Positions 42,861-53,852 are shown, counted from the stretch's first letter. The stretch: 64,000 nt of DNA from Gigantopelta aegis (GCF_016097555.1 NC_054707.1:46183192-46247191), one strand, 5' to 3'. The notes: a model not told the origin generated them from the sequence alone. Numbers and translations: made by a program.

Positions 42861-43115
42861 CATTGAACTACGTGTATTTCTTGTTCCAGCCAGGGTTCCA
42901 AAACTGGTGTAACAAAGACCATAGTATGTACTAACCTGTTTGTGGGATGCTGCATATAAAAGATCCCTTGCTGCTAATCAGTAAAAGTTGCCCATTGTGG
43001 GGCGGCAGTGGGTTTTCTCTCTAATTTAATACCTCTGCCATAACAATATATATCTGACGCCATATAACCATAATTAAAAATGTGTTGTGTGCCTCATTAA
43101 ACACTTCTTCCTTTA
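42858..43115 (+). mobile_element. SINE-1 body and tail belonging to the 90-bp array
   Basis: ACCCATTGAACTACGTGTAT, GCCAGGGTTCCAAAACTGGT, GCATATAAAAGATCCCTTGC, ATCTGACGCCATATAACCAT, then CATTAAACACTTCTTCC. It continues the SINE whose head was amplified. Bases 43116-43696 of the same intron hold no feature I recognise. Confidence 0.88.
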
Positions 43116-43696
43116 TGCAGAGAATGACAGATTAATGACATGACTTTATCCTGAGACAATAAGAATGGGGAACTATGCAAGCATTACCGAGAGATACTCC
43201 CCATTCATCCTAAACAGAATAAAACCAATACCCTCTGTTCTTAACCTATTATTATTTTTATTCTGCAATTCATCATGAAAAGAGGAGAAAGCATAGATGT
43301 TTATTCATAATGTTATGCTCAAGGTAAATAAGCAAGCATTTTGCAGTTTGATATAGTTTTTAAACTCATAATTCTTAAATAAATACCCGTTAAGTAAAAA
43401 CAATTATCTCTGAAATTAACAATGCAATATAAAATATTGCCAAAGCAAATGAGTCGAGTCAGACAAGTCATGTGACAAAGTGATAACACTGCTGGTAGAA
43501 GTTAATCACTTTACTTTAAACAGTCAATATAATACTGGTCAGTTAATACAAACAGTGGTTGAAGGATAAAAGCACTTTCCCACAAGCATCAGTTAAAAAT
43601 TAGATTCACAAATTCTGTGGCTAATTAATCAAATTAATGCATATACCACCAGTTGAATAAATGTAATAGCAAATTTTAAAAAAATCTGATAAAAGA

Positions 43697-44267
43697 CATT
43701 CGTGCCAATCTAATTAAAATTAGCTCCACTATTACATGTGGATCTAACAGCAGCCCGTTGGAGCTTATGTCCAGTTGACCTTTCATTCAACCAATCAAAA
43801 CCTTACTTGCAAAATCATGCCAGTGATTTGAAAAGAATTTGAAAACACTCGGGATTATGCCGAGGGTATACGAAATGATTCGGTTGAATTACAAGGTATG
43901 CCGGAAACTAATTTCAATATAAAATTTTATATAAAATTTGTTTCACGACGGAAAAAAACATTGTGATGGTATAGCCATAAAATCTGTTTATATTAGTATA
44001 CAATCCAGATTTTATTGCTGCACTTTTCCCCCTGTTTTTTCAATGTTGAAATAGACCAACAAGTTCACCTATTGCATAAATAGTCTCGACCGATATTTTT
44101 AGAATTTGTATGCTGCCGAATAACGTTATAAAAGGCGAAGTGTAATTGGTCGATATTTAAACTGTTATTTATAGATGAAATGTCACCTGGACATGGGAGT
44201 GCACGCAATGCTGTTAGATCTACTGGTGAGACCAGTAGAGCTAATTTTAATCAGATTGCATTCGTGC
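43697..44267. mobile_element. Mutator-like MITE, 9-bp target duplication
   Basis: The element (43706-44258) begins CAATCTAATTAAAATTAGCT and ends GCTAATTTTAATCAGATTG. Imperfect inverted ends extend about 50 bp (to GATCTAACAGCA / TGCTGTTAGATC). It is flanked by CATTCGTGC (43697-43705 and 44259-44267). A 9-bp duplication with long TIRs is the usual mark of Mutator-like elements. No transposase. Confidence 0.82.
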
Positions 44268-44539
44268 CAGTTTGATCAATGAAAATGACATCTAATTGAT
44301 CTTCCATTTTACTGTAAGTCCTGCCATTAACAGCCAGTGACCTGACATTCATAAAAAACATTCAGTCATGGAATATAACATGTGAATATGGTAATTGTCT
44401 TTGACTCAACTGTTCAGACAAAACACCATGTACTTCCATTGTGTAACCACTGCTATGCGACCACCCCCCACCCCCCACACACACACCTCCAAACAAACCC
44501 CCTCAACTTGGGGGTCCTTCATTTCGTTGTTTTTGTCAG

Positions 44540-45530
44540 CGAAATGAAGTTTTCTACTGGGATGTATGCGGCCATTGGAACTGATTGAACGCTGGAACGC
44601 TTCTCGTTTCGACAGCCTGCACCACCAGGTTGGATTCTTTTTTAGCGAGATTCCTTGCCGCCACGTCATTTCTTCGTCTGACTGTCGGACTTGTTTTTTC
44701 CGTGACTCGTATGACGGCCATTCTGCAGAACGCCACGGTTGTTCGCGTTTAGTCTCTACATGTCTGAGCCTGTCCTAGCAGCACTGGAAGATTGACCGCC
44801 CCACTCTAAGAAGAAATAGGAAGCGGGGTCGGCCCCTACTACTCTTTTTCTAGACTTTACCTTGCTTTATAGTGATACCATCTCGTATCCTCCGGAGTCG
44901 GGCCCGTCCCCACCACTATACCAACCCATGACGACTGGACTATACCCTAGTCTCATACTCTCTCTCGTTTAGACGGATCCGGCTTCTCAAGATCTGCATT
45001 TCAGTACAGCACTACACCTTCAACGTCTATCGACTGTCAATCTAGGGGTTTTCTTGACGGGATGCAACCCATCTCGTCCCTTTAAGCTGTGCACCCAAAC
45101 GGCCTTAACGAGGCCACTCGCGTGGACATATCGATCAGACTTTAAACTTTTAGATCTGCGTTCAAAATTTTATGTCGAAATTACTTCTTTTTTTAAAAAA
45201 TATTATTAAATAGTCCGATCCTCTCTTCTTTCTCTTATTTAATTTTGGACTGTCCTTCTAAAATGCTCCAAATTATATAAATATTCGGCCGAGCAGTCAA
45301 TTCTTTTTTATTTTTGGCTTGTAACCTTTTTATTTTTTTTATTTAATCTATTAACTTCTTTACTAATTGCTATTTTCAAAATTCTGCCCATTTTCACCCC
45401 CACACCCCCCCACACCCTTCCACCCCGAGTCAGGCCACCGATCTTATCGGAGGTCAGACTCAGGATGGGCGTGTTCGAAACCCTAGTGGTATATGGGCAC
45501 GTTAAACTAGTTATCATCATCATCATCACC
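44540..45530 (+). mobile_element. Probable 3' end of a LINE, intron 5 of gene B
   Basis: About 1 kb that is more G+C-rich and pyrimidine-rich than its surroundings (GACCGCCCCACTCTAAGAAG, GTCGGGCCCGTCCCCACCAC), ending GGTATATGGGCACGTTAAAC and an (ATC)n run at 45512-45530. A unique-looking 3' region ending in a short simple repeat is usual for RTE/CR1-type LINEs. No reverse transcriptase text is present, so this is inferred only. Short GAAACCCTAGTGGTAT matches occur near 55.05 and 30.27 kb. Confidence 0.45.
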
Positions 45531-45560
45531 AAAAGGAAACAAATTAAAACTGATGCTTAC

Positions 45561-45837
45561 AACAGCTTTGAACTCTGGGAATTGTAGCAAAATCATCTTG
45601 ACCACTCTGGAGTAGTCTGCCGGCCTCCACTTGATGGATTTCCACTGCAGGTAGAAGCTTACTGTTTCTTTTACAACCTGGTTCTTCATCTCAAGGATCC
45701 GGCCTAACTGCTGCTGTTTACAGATATCCAAGGAATATGTGGGCACCGGAAGAGGATCGGGAAGTGTGTTACCAGTTGCATACTGTTTTGAAGGTTGTAT
45801 TTTAGATCTGGCAGCAAGTCCTAAAGGTCCCAAATTT
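45561..45837 (-). CDS. Gene B, coding exon 5: first half of module 3
   Basis: Phase-2 in (GG + A = Gly), phase 0 out; acceptor ATATATTGCAG, donor GTT/GTAAGC. It encodes GNLGPLGLAARSKIQPSKQY, then TLPDPLPVPTYSLDICKQQQ, VVKETVSFYLQWKSIKWRPA, DYSRVVKMILLQFPEFKAV. Compared with the other three modules it has an extra residue before W, lacks the LRD...G..Y end and carries RPADY in place of TSEDY, so this copy is the most divergent. Confidence 0.9.
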
Positions 45838-46099
45838 CTGCAATATATATATAGTAATACTCATGATTAATCCTGATCCGTGATACCATCACCACACTAG
45901 TTCTAAGTGAAACAAATAGTTTGGGTTTTTGTTGCATATAATGACGTCACAGGACTAAAAATGACATGGGAAAAAAATAGCTTTCCTCGGACTTGTGTAA
46001 GATCCAGGCATTATATTATAACCTCAAGTATATTTAAAAACATGAAGTAATTATAAACTACATGTAGTACAGGGTACAGACTATAAAATAACAATTTAC

Positions 46100-47586
46100 C
46101 CGTGTTGGTGAGGAAGTATTCTTTCCATTCCATCTGCAGCTTTGTCACAAGGTTCAATGGCAGCCATTTTCTCCCTCATTTCACTCTGCCCGTCCATCAA
46201 ACTTGATGTCTGTTCTCCTGGATTCAATGCTGGTGCCATGCCGATGGTTCTTGGCTCCATTCCTGGTTCATTATTTACTTTATTTCCTTCAGCATTGGAA
46301 TTTGTTCTTGAATCTTTAACAATGAGAGGTGTAAACATAAGTGCACAGCTAGAATCATCTTGACCATCTATTGGAGTTCCAGCTGAGGACTTATTCGGGT
46401 CCGAATGTCTAATTTGTTTATCAGGTGTGCATGTACCAGTTCCTGATTCAAGATCAACATCTGAGCTATATTGTCCAGTGTCATATCTTTGGTTGTTAGC
46501 AGAATTAGTAATGAGAGGAGAACAGTGGGAAGCAGAGGAAGCTGAAGACTCAGATACATATGCAGACAATCTGCTGGAAGACACCACATCTCCATCACCA
46601 GAGACAGCCATCTCGTCACATCCTACTGGAGGTGCAGGTCTAAATGTTGGTTCATGTGGACTAGAATCTATTGTGCGAGATCCATGATGTGGATCAGTAG
46701 CAGCACCAACAGTTGAATTACCGCCTCCTGATGACTTGAAAGCACCCGATGCTGAGGATGAGTTTATTGTAATGTTTGCAGAAGGTCCTGTATAAGAACT
46801 GATGAAAGTCTCACTAGATTCACTTCTGATATGTCCTGTATTTGACACAGAACCTGGAGCCAATACAGTTACAATTCCCTGGTGATGAAAGGATAACAGG
46901 GTTTCTGCAACATGACTGTTGCTAGGTTCTGATTCAATCACAGGACACTCCTTATTCTGATGTGTCATACTGATACTTTCAGACTCGTACGAGTCTTGTT
47001 TAAAATGGCTCTTATCATGGTGAAGGTTTTCAGCTCCTGAAGCCATAACAACATTCTCATTTCTTGGTTCTCTGTTACTAAAATCGGTCCCATGAGGAAT
47101 GTTTGCATCTACAGACATAGCAGGCATGTTTGTAATACCATTGTGACCTGTTTTGATATCACCAGCCTCACCAACGACACGAGATTCACTATGCTTCTCC
47201 ACATGTAGATTACTGGAACCATGATCCTCAGGGTGATCATTCGAGTTAGTCTGCATATCATTTACACTGTTAGCCATCATCATCAAGTTTTGTCTTGCAA
47301 TTTCCCTGGCAGTTAAATCATACGCTGATTCGGTCATTGGTTTGTTTTCAAATGTTTGACCATGGATTTCATGAATTTGTGGTTTTTGTTCCCAGAACTT
47401 ATGGCTGAGATCCGAATACTGTGAAAACACTGGCTCTGCTTTAACACTGAGACTGACTCTCGGATCATAGACAAAACTACTCATAGCAGCTCTAGATTTC
47501 TTCCTAGCATAACCGGTAGTGATCTTGTTCACGTCCCTCCGACGTATGTTGCGTGCACACATTGACAGATCTGATCGTACACGTCT
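46100..47586 (-). CDS. Gene B, coding exon 4: second half of module 2 and long linker
   Basis: Acceptor TTGTTTTACAG (phase 0), donor CACGG/GTAAAT (phase 2); the next in-frame codon would be TAA, which supports the donor. It starts RRVRSDLSMCARNIRRRDVN, the basic half of module 2. About 470 residues rich in Ser, His, Asn, Asp and Glu follow, without a visible fold, and end MERILPHQHG. Likely a disordered spacer between modules 2 and 3. Confidence 0.9.
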
Positions 47587-47694
47587 CTGTAAAACAAGAA
47601 AGTTATGTTTAATGTCACTCCTGCACATTTTAAACTATGGCTACTCATTACCTTTAATGACACCCCTGAAATAATAAAAATAATGTGTAAGCCT

Positions 47695-47800
47695 GAGATA
47701 CACTGACCTCTCTCTTACTAACCAACAACAACTAATCCACTGTCCTGAACAGACAACCCAGAGAGCTGAGCTGCATGCCCAGTACAGTATATACTTAAAT
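47695..47800 (+). mobile_element. SINE-3 fragment in intron 3 of gene B
   Basis: ACTGACCTCTCTCTTACTAA, CCACTGTCCTGAACAGACAA, CCCAGAGAGCTGAGCTGCAT match the middle of SINE-3. Confidence 0.65.
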
Positions 47801-47904
47801 GTTAACTGTATATATATATGATTATAAACCAAAAAAAAAAGCATCCTGAGAGTTCTGCTAAAACAATACAGGTCCTCTACTGGACAACCCTACCTATACG
47901 TTCA

Positions 47905-48145
47905 AGGGCAATAACTCTGTGAAAAATGGGTAAATCAACATTAAAGTCAAACTTGATCTGTAACAGTACATGATAAAGCTATATACATTTTATCTCAATA
48001 TCTTGAGGCAATGCAAAAAACAAAAAAGGTTCACGAGCAATACCTGTGAAAAATGGGTAAATTGCCATGAAAGTCAAACTTGATCTATAACAGTACATGA
48101 TAAAGTTATACACAAAAGTACAGCTCAATATCTTGAGGCATTGTA
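47905..48145. repeat. 126-bp direct duplication in intron 3 of gene B
   Basis: GTGAAAAATGGGTAAAT begins at 47919 and again at 48045. Both copies run through AGTCAAACTTGATCTGTAAC, AGTACATGATAAAG and CAATATCTTGAGGCA. The left copy also has GGGCAATAACTC, seen in molluscan repeats. Confidence 0.8.
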
Positions 48146-48246
48146 AAAAAAAAAAAAACATCTGGAAAAAAATATGTGGGACAGATGAATGGAGTAAGGG
48201 AGACGAAACCTATAGTCCCCTCAAGATAAAATCATGATATACTTAC

Positions 48247-49191
48247 TGTGGGTGCATAACCAGGACTGCTGATCGGGTCTCTTAGAGCTGGAAACAGACT
48301 GACCACCATGGACGAGATTCGGTCATAATCCGAGCTCGTCCATCGGTATTTGATGTTGAGAAAGAAGGTCGTCGTTTCCCGGATGATAGTCGAGCGCATG
48401 TCCTTTGTCATACCCATCTCGTTGGCACTGAGAACCCGCTCAGAGTACTTGGGAATTGGCAGTGGATTGGGAAGCTCTGCCTCATCAGACAGACCTGTGT
48501 GAGGAGACTTGGAACCATCTTCGCACTCAGAATTTGACCGTGCCCTTTTATGGGCATCCTTGGCACTGCTATGATTTCGACTCCTAGCTGGGTTGAAATT
48601 TGGAACGTGATGTGCCGTTGGTGATACGTGTCTTTGACTTTCTGTGTTTTCTCGAGTCATGCCATGTTCCGCACCAAAATGAATAGGCAGATCTTCCCCA
48701 TCTCGACAGCTTGTGTCTCTTGGTGATCCTTCTGAAGACTCTGGTGACACGGAATCTCTTCCCTGATGGTGTGGCTGCACATCGTCACCATGAGCATCAG
48801 TCCTGCTGGGAACATACGAAGATGATGGCCCATATTCATTCATCACAGACTTTGGTTCAACCTTCACAGGATAAGGGAAGCCTGGACTGTGGCCAAAAGC
48901 TGGCAAAGATGCATATGATCCCGTAGCAAGCTGTGACAGTAGCTTCTGGGACAGGGATGACATCCCTTCTGGAGACATTGCTAACAGGGATGAGTGTAGG
49001 TACTTCTGGTAGGTCGGGGAGGCCAGAATGGAGCTGGCAGACATCATTTGTGGTAGCAGACTGGCTGTGCTCATAGGGTAGGACATTGGCGACGGAGTCA
49101 GGTACTGCTTGCTGAGGATGTGAGCGACCGAGGGAAGAGCCATTCTGTTGGAGGATATATCCTGCTTCATGTTGTGGATCACAGATGATGG
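48247..49191 (-). CDS. Gene B, coding exon 3: linker and first half of module 2
   Basis: Residues 244-558, phase 0 at both ends; acceptor CTTTTTTCAG, donor ACA/GTAAGT. It begins PSSVIHNMKQDISSNRMALP. A Ser/Pro/Met-rich linker runs to about residue 480, then module 2: ELPNPLPIPKYSERVLSANE, IIRETTTFFLNIKYRWTSSD, YDRISSMVVSLFPALRDPIS, SPGYAPT. The intron falls just where it does in modules 1 and 4. Confidence 0.93.
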
Positions 49192-49366
49192 CTGAAAAAA
49201 GGAAAGGAATATTCATTGTTTTATGATGTCTCAGTATAATTCCTAATGAGCATCTGTAAGTATCTAACATATGACATCTACAATAGATTGATGGAAAAAG
49301 GAAATGTTTTATTTAATGACACAAATAACACATTTTTGTTTACAGTTAAAATATGGTTAAAGGGAC

Positions 49367-49734
49367 AGACTCTAGTTTCAGCCCATGAAAATGCACACTA
49401 GATTTAGTTAATCTACAAATATTTAAAACATTTAAATAAAGTTACAGTTGAGTGAAACAACAGTCTCTGGGTTTGAAATGGTGAAATATTCTCTAAAAAT
49501 AGACTAAAACTTGACTCCATAACTGTTACTTCTCAGATGCACGTGCGTTTTTAAAAATAAGAGAAATGCATTTTGTGATATTAAAAACACCAGGATGACC
49601 AAAAACACTTCGAATGTACGGAATGGATAATCTAAACAATAAAATCTAAGCAAAGTATGATTTTAGTTATCAAAAACGGCTCTAATAGTAAAAAATATGC
49701 CTTAGCGTTTAAAAACTAGGGTATGTCCCTTTAA
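49367..49734. mobile_element. TTAA-type MITE, subfamily 1
   Basis: TTAAAGGGACAGACTCTAG and CTAGGGTATGTCCCTTTAA, bounded by TTAA. The interior matches the copy at 13.26 kb (TTCGAATGTACGGAAT, CAGATGCACGTGCG). Confidence 0.93.
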
Positions 49735-50119
49735 AGAGACATTCCTGACTTTGCTGCAGTTTTTAAGATGTTATTGACTAACAGACTTTTTAACGATTTT
49801 AATTACATATCGAATATTTTTTTCTGCATAAAATATTAGTGGCTGTATATTAAACATGTTTCTGATCGTTCTAATATTTGTACTAGGTTAAATTTCATCT
49901 TATTTCCTAAAATATAGTTTTTTCATACGTACGAAATTATTTGAAGATAAAATACAGTTTGGGCTTCTTACAAATATTAAGACAACCAGAAACACATTGA
50001 ATATATAGACACTGATATTTTAAACAAGACAATATATTTAATATGCAAGTTTAATCGTAGGAATATTTTATTAGTCGGAAACATCTTATAATGCAGCAAA
50101 CTCAGGAATGTCCCTTTAA
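49731..50119. mobile_element. TTAA-type MITE, subfamily 2, abutting
   Basis: TTAAAGAGACATTCCTGACT to CTCAGGAATGTCCCTTTAA, sharing the TTAA at 49731-49734 with its neighbour. Interior with CATACGTACGAAATTATTTG like the 14.1-kb copy. Confidence 0.93.
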
Positions 50120-50495
50120 GAAACACAAAGATAATTAGAGAGGGTGCCCACTTTTGCTATACCATAGGCTACTCCTTTTGGTTAGTAGCAAGGAATCTTT
50201 TATGTGAACCATTCCAAACAGAATACTATATACCACAGTCTTTGTTACACCAGTTGTGAAGCCCTGGCTGGAATGAGAAATAGCACAATGAGCTATGTCC
50301 TGCCCCAAAGAATGAATTAGAAACCTGGCCCCAAAGAATGAATTAGAAACCTGCTGTGACCACACAGGATACTCTTACTGAATAGCATCAAGGAATCTTC
50401 TGCATGCACTTTCCAAAATACAGGATATGCACTTTCAACACCTATTGTATTACATGTTCAAGTATAAAATACCACAAAAACCAACAACTCTGTAC

Positions 50496-50645
50496 CACTG
50501 ATTCTTGCTCCGTTTCCACACCACTGTGTGTAGTGGCAGCTGCTGTGCTGGTCTCAGTTTTACCAATCAGTTTCCGGTGCTGCTGGTTTTTGGCCACTCT
50601 GCGGAGATTCCTGGCAGTCTGTGACAAATGAGCTCTTATTCGTAC
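50496..50645 (-). CDS. Gene B, coding exon 2: second half of module 1
   Basis: Residues 194-243, phase 0 both ends; acceptor AATGTTTCAG. The donor is taken as CAGTG/GTACAG (TCA/GTGGTA, one codon earlier, is also in phase). It encodes VRIRAHLSQTARNLRRVAKN, then QQHRKLIGKTETSTAAATTH. The Arg-rich helix-like start is shared with modules 2 and 4. Confidence 0.87.
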
Positions 50646-50852
50646 CTGAAACATTTAAAAGTCAAAACAATGCACATGTTGAGAGTATATGAGACACATT
50701 CAAAGTAATTAAAACTTTGAATAATAATAAATTTTTGTTATATTTATAATAAAATCGGACTGTGACAATAGAATATATGGATAGATGGAAGGAAACATGG
50801 ATAGATGGACATATGAATAGATATAATGGTTGATTGCTGTTTGAACACTGGA

Positions 50853-51000
50853 TGGATGGATGGATGGATGGATGGATGGATGGACGGACGGATGGATGGA
50901 CAGATGGACAGATGGACAGATGAACAAATGGATTATGAATGGATAAATAGATGGATGAATGACTGGACAGACAGATGGATGGAAAGATGGACAGAGGTGC
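50853..51000. repeat. (ATGG)n microsatellite in intron 1 of gene B
   Basis: GGATGGATGGATGGATGG grading into GACAGATGGACAG and GGATAAATAGATGG. The His-Pro-Ser-rich minus-strand frame is not a gene. Confidence 0.92.
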
Positions 51001-51112
51001 ATTTACCTATATTATTTACATTTTGGCACATCTCGATGTACATTTAAACAGGAGGGAACTAACAAACATTTAAGCCATGATGATGAATAAATCACTTCTC
51101 AACACATCTCAC

Positions 51113-51691
51113 ATAGTCTGGCTGTCCTGGAGTGACATTCGAGTCTCGCAGGTCCGGAAACTCCCTAGCAACCATCTGCGCCATGGCGTCATAGTCTTCA
51201 CTCGTCCACCAATACTTCATCTTGAGGAAGTACTTGACGGTCTCGCGTATGACCATCGACCGGTACTCGACCGTGCGGCCACATTCCCGTGCGTTGAGCA
51301 GCTCCTGGGAATACAGTGGTACCGGCAGTGGGTTCGGCAAGTCAGATGACCGGATGGCTGACCGATAGAAATGTGTTTCCGACAGATTCGTCGATGTGGG
51401 GTCTACAGATGGTGAATATGATGGCTGAGATTGTGAAGGAATCTGATTTCTCGATTCAGTGAAAGGAATTTCCTTGTCGTACTGCTGGTACTTGGTGGAT
51501 TCAGAGGTTGAGGTGAATGGCATCTGCATCATACTAGAGAATGGAGGTAGCGTCGTTGTCGTCGCGTGTTCGTTTGGTGTGAAGGTCGGTGAAGGTTGTT
51601 GTGTAAACTGGTTATGAGTCTGGCCATTGTGGTTAGGAAACGATGGTACTGGGTTTGCGTGGTCATTGTAATGCTTATCACCAGCAGACAT
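51113..51691 (-). CDS. Gene B, coding exon 1: N-terminus and first half of module 1
   Basis: Residues 1-193. The start ATG (MSAGDKHYNDHANP) is the first after an in-frame TAG. The exon itself probably begins near 51750 after the acceptor CTTTTTTTTTAG, so an upstream non-coding exon is expected. After a disordered Pro/Thr/Gln-rich stretch comes module 1 (residues 118-193): DLPNPLPVPLYSQELLNARE, MVIRETVKYFLKMKYWWTSE, DYDAMAQMVAREFPDLRDS, PGQPDY, then donor GTGAGA in phase 0. The motif order (LPNPLP.P.YS, a predicted helix I.RET..YFL, W.S.DY..I..MV...FP.LRD, an intron, then R.L...ARNLRRR) recurs four times in gene B. I do not recognise the family with certainty. The FP.L.D...R..R part recalls a domain I have seen in SAMD3-like proteins, but that is only a resemblance. 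Confidence 0.92.
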
Positions 51692-52319
51692 CCTGGCATC
51701 TTCTAGTCTGTCATGAACTGAATGAGACCAAGGCTAATTTTGATGTTTTGTCTAAAAAAAAAGATGATAAGCCATAAAACTGGTTGTTGGATATTCATTA
51801 TTCATTAATTCATTCATTTGTTCAGTTATTCATTTATTTATTCATTCAATCAATCATAAAACTGGTATTATTCCAGAATATATTCTTCCTACGTATTATG
51901 AAAGATACAGAATTAATACCAAAGGAAAGGTGAGTAATAATTTCCACGCCCCTCTACACTTGCTTGGAATTTGTTTAGTAGAGTGGCAAACTGATCGCCT
52001 TCTGGCGTGTGTGCAGGGGGTGGGTTTCGGGGGCCGAAAGCCATCCCTGCTCAAACAAATTTTCTTTTTTTAAATACATTTTTCTGGACAACATATATAA
52101 ACTTTGCTTGCCAGTCTAGACATAAACCTGGCCTTGAATAAAAAAAATTAATACATTTTATTTGAAACTTCATGTGATTGCTTGCCTAGCTCCATTTCAG
52201 GAGAGTGATCTTCAGCTCGCCTTGATTTACTCATGGTGAGGACTGCCATTCTCTCACTAAGGACCGACCATTAAAAATTAACCTGACCTGAACAGAAATC
52301 CCATAAAGTATATATATAG

Positions 52320-52474
52320 AGAGGTTATTACCAGAGTGTTTTTCGGTATTGTCAATATCATATATTAGGAATAAAAATTGTATTATGCGAGCCTCTGGTG
52401 AGCATAATAAATTATTTTTATTCCTAATATATGATATTGATGATACCGAAATGCACTAGGGTAATAATCTCTTT
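52320..52474. repeat. Foldback palindrome 3, upstream of gene B
   Basis: Left arm AGAGGTTATTACCAGAGTGT, TTTTCGGTATTGTCAATATC, ATATATTAGGAATAAAAAT. Right arm (rc) AGAGATTATTACCCTAGTGC, ATTTCGGTATCATCAATATC, ATATATTAGGAATAAAAAT. About 69 bp each, loop GAGCCTCTGGTGA at 52390-52402. The loop differs from palindrome 1 by one base while the arms do not match it. Bases 51860-52315 show no other feature. Confidence 0.92.
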
Positions 52475-53373
52475 ATCATATAAGCTCAAGCTTAATACAT
52501 GTTTTTGTAAACTGTACACGCAATTTTAATTCCAGTCCGCCATTACTAGATATTCAAATGACGTAAGAATATGTGGCAAGGTGTATTTTTGAATGGAAAT
52601 GACGTCAAACTCGAATGATGTCATTTTGGATGTCCTTACATCAAAATAAAGTTATGCCTAATGTTGTTTTTTTCTGAACACTGGACAGCTTTCAGTGTCA
52701 AATTGCCCTTGAAATGTTTTTATTTGATGACTATGAATGCATACGTCAATCATGGAGTGTCACCCAAGTACGTTTGCTTAAATGTCAATAAACCTAGTGC
52801 CGAGACCTCGACTAATTTACATCTGCAAATCTGCAAAGTTATCAAATTCTTAAAGTATGTGAAAAATATCACATACTTTGATTGCACTGAAAATGTAAGA
52901 TATTATATGATATACTGAGATACATGTGAGCTCAAGACATGAACATTAATATATAATCATAAAATGAAATTTATAATTTAATAACTATCACATTTCTAAT
53001 TAAAAAATGTTTTTACTTTGATGCCCTGAGATTAAACAAGCCTTTTTCAATAATTAATTCTAAAATTGCCTTTATAAAACGCTAAACATATATATATATA
53101 TATGATTAATTAATAAAATGTTCCTTTTATATATTTTGCAATTCCTTTATTAAAGCAAGCACATTAATTACATTTATTTTCATTTGAATTAATAGTTTTT
53201 TTCTTTGATGAAAAACCATGCCCTGGAAATGGTGAAAATGCCACAAAAGTGTCTAGTCTACCATGCATTGCCAAATTTCTAGGGAAAATACTAATAGGGT
53301 ATGCATTATTTATACATATTGACACACTATTTGCTGTTCTGTTGAGGGCTGGCAATGAGCATAGAGTAAACCT

Positions 53374-53378
<5 letters not shown>

Positions 53379-53403
<25 letters not shown>
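53379..53403. repeat. (CA)n microsatellite
   Basis: About 12 CA units. The rest of 52475-53570 is A+T-rich with no supported feature. Confidence 0.9.
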
Positions 53404-53404
<1 letters not shown>

Positions 53405-53844
53405 AAACACAAAAGTATCAGGTTTACTTTGGTATAATTTCAATAATAATTAATTTTTGTTGTCATTTTATATTTGACTACTTGGCTATTTTTTTTTTTT
53501 TCACAAACCAACTACATAACCTTTGGATGCAAAAAAAAATAAAAATATCTGATACCATTACCGCCAGGAATGTTTTCTGACGTGACATCCGGATGTGTGT
53601 CAGCCACACAAAATGATGTGTATCACGCTAGAAATGCACTCTTCTATAGACTGCACGGTTACCAATACGGCACAAACATTACACTCACACGCATGTCACC
53701 TGTAACTAGGCCTTCGTTTGACTGTTTCTGCTTACACATTTACCAAATGCCACCAAATGGACGTGGCCAAATCGTGAAAACCAACACAAAATCAAACACC
53801 ACACAATGTACACACCACGAACACAAAGGTACGCGCTCTAGCCG

Positions 53845-53852
53845 TGACGTCA
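53845..53852. promoter_or_regulatory. CRE-like TGACGTCA palindrome, candidate promoter of gene B
   Basis: GCCGTGACGTCACGAACAC lies in a less A+T-rich stretch (53570-53950) with CACGTGA and GACGTGACG, 2.1 kb upstream of the first identified exon of gene B. TGACGTCA is the classic CREB/ATF site. A second TGACGTCA is at 52600-52607. Placing gene B's promoter here is inferred. Confidence 0.3.

Larger units (their letters stand above)
49300..50330 (-). mobile_element. SINE in intron 2 of gene B, split by two TTAA elements
   Basis: Tail 49300-49366 (minus strand CCATATTTTAACTGTAAACA, GTGTCATTAAATAAAACATT) and body/head 50120-50330 (GGAATGGTTCACATAAAAGA, CTTTGTGGGGCAGGACATAG-like). The break point is a TTAA. 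Confidence 0.78.

Noticed and set aside
41874-42863. 329-codon open frame on the minus strand
   Set aside because: It is the translation of the 90-bp minisatellite, open only because 90 is divisible by 3. No start context, splice signals or domain.
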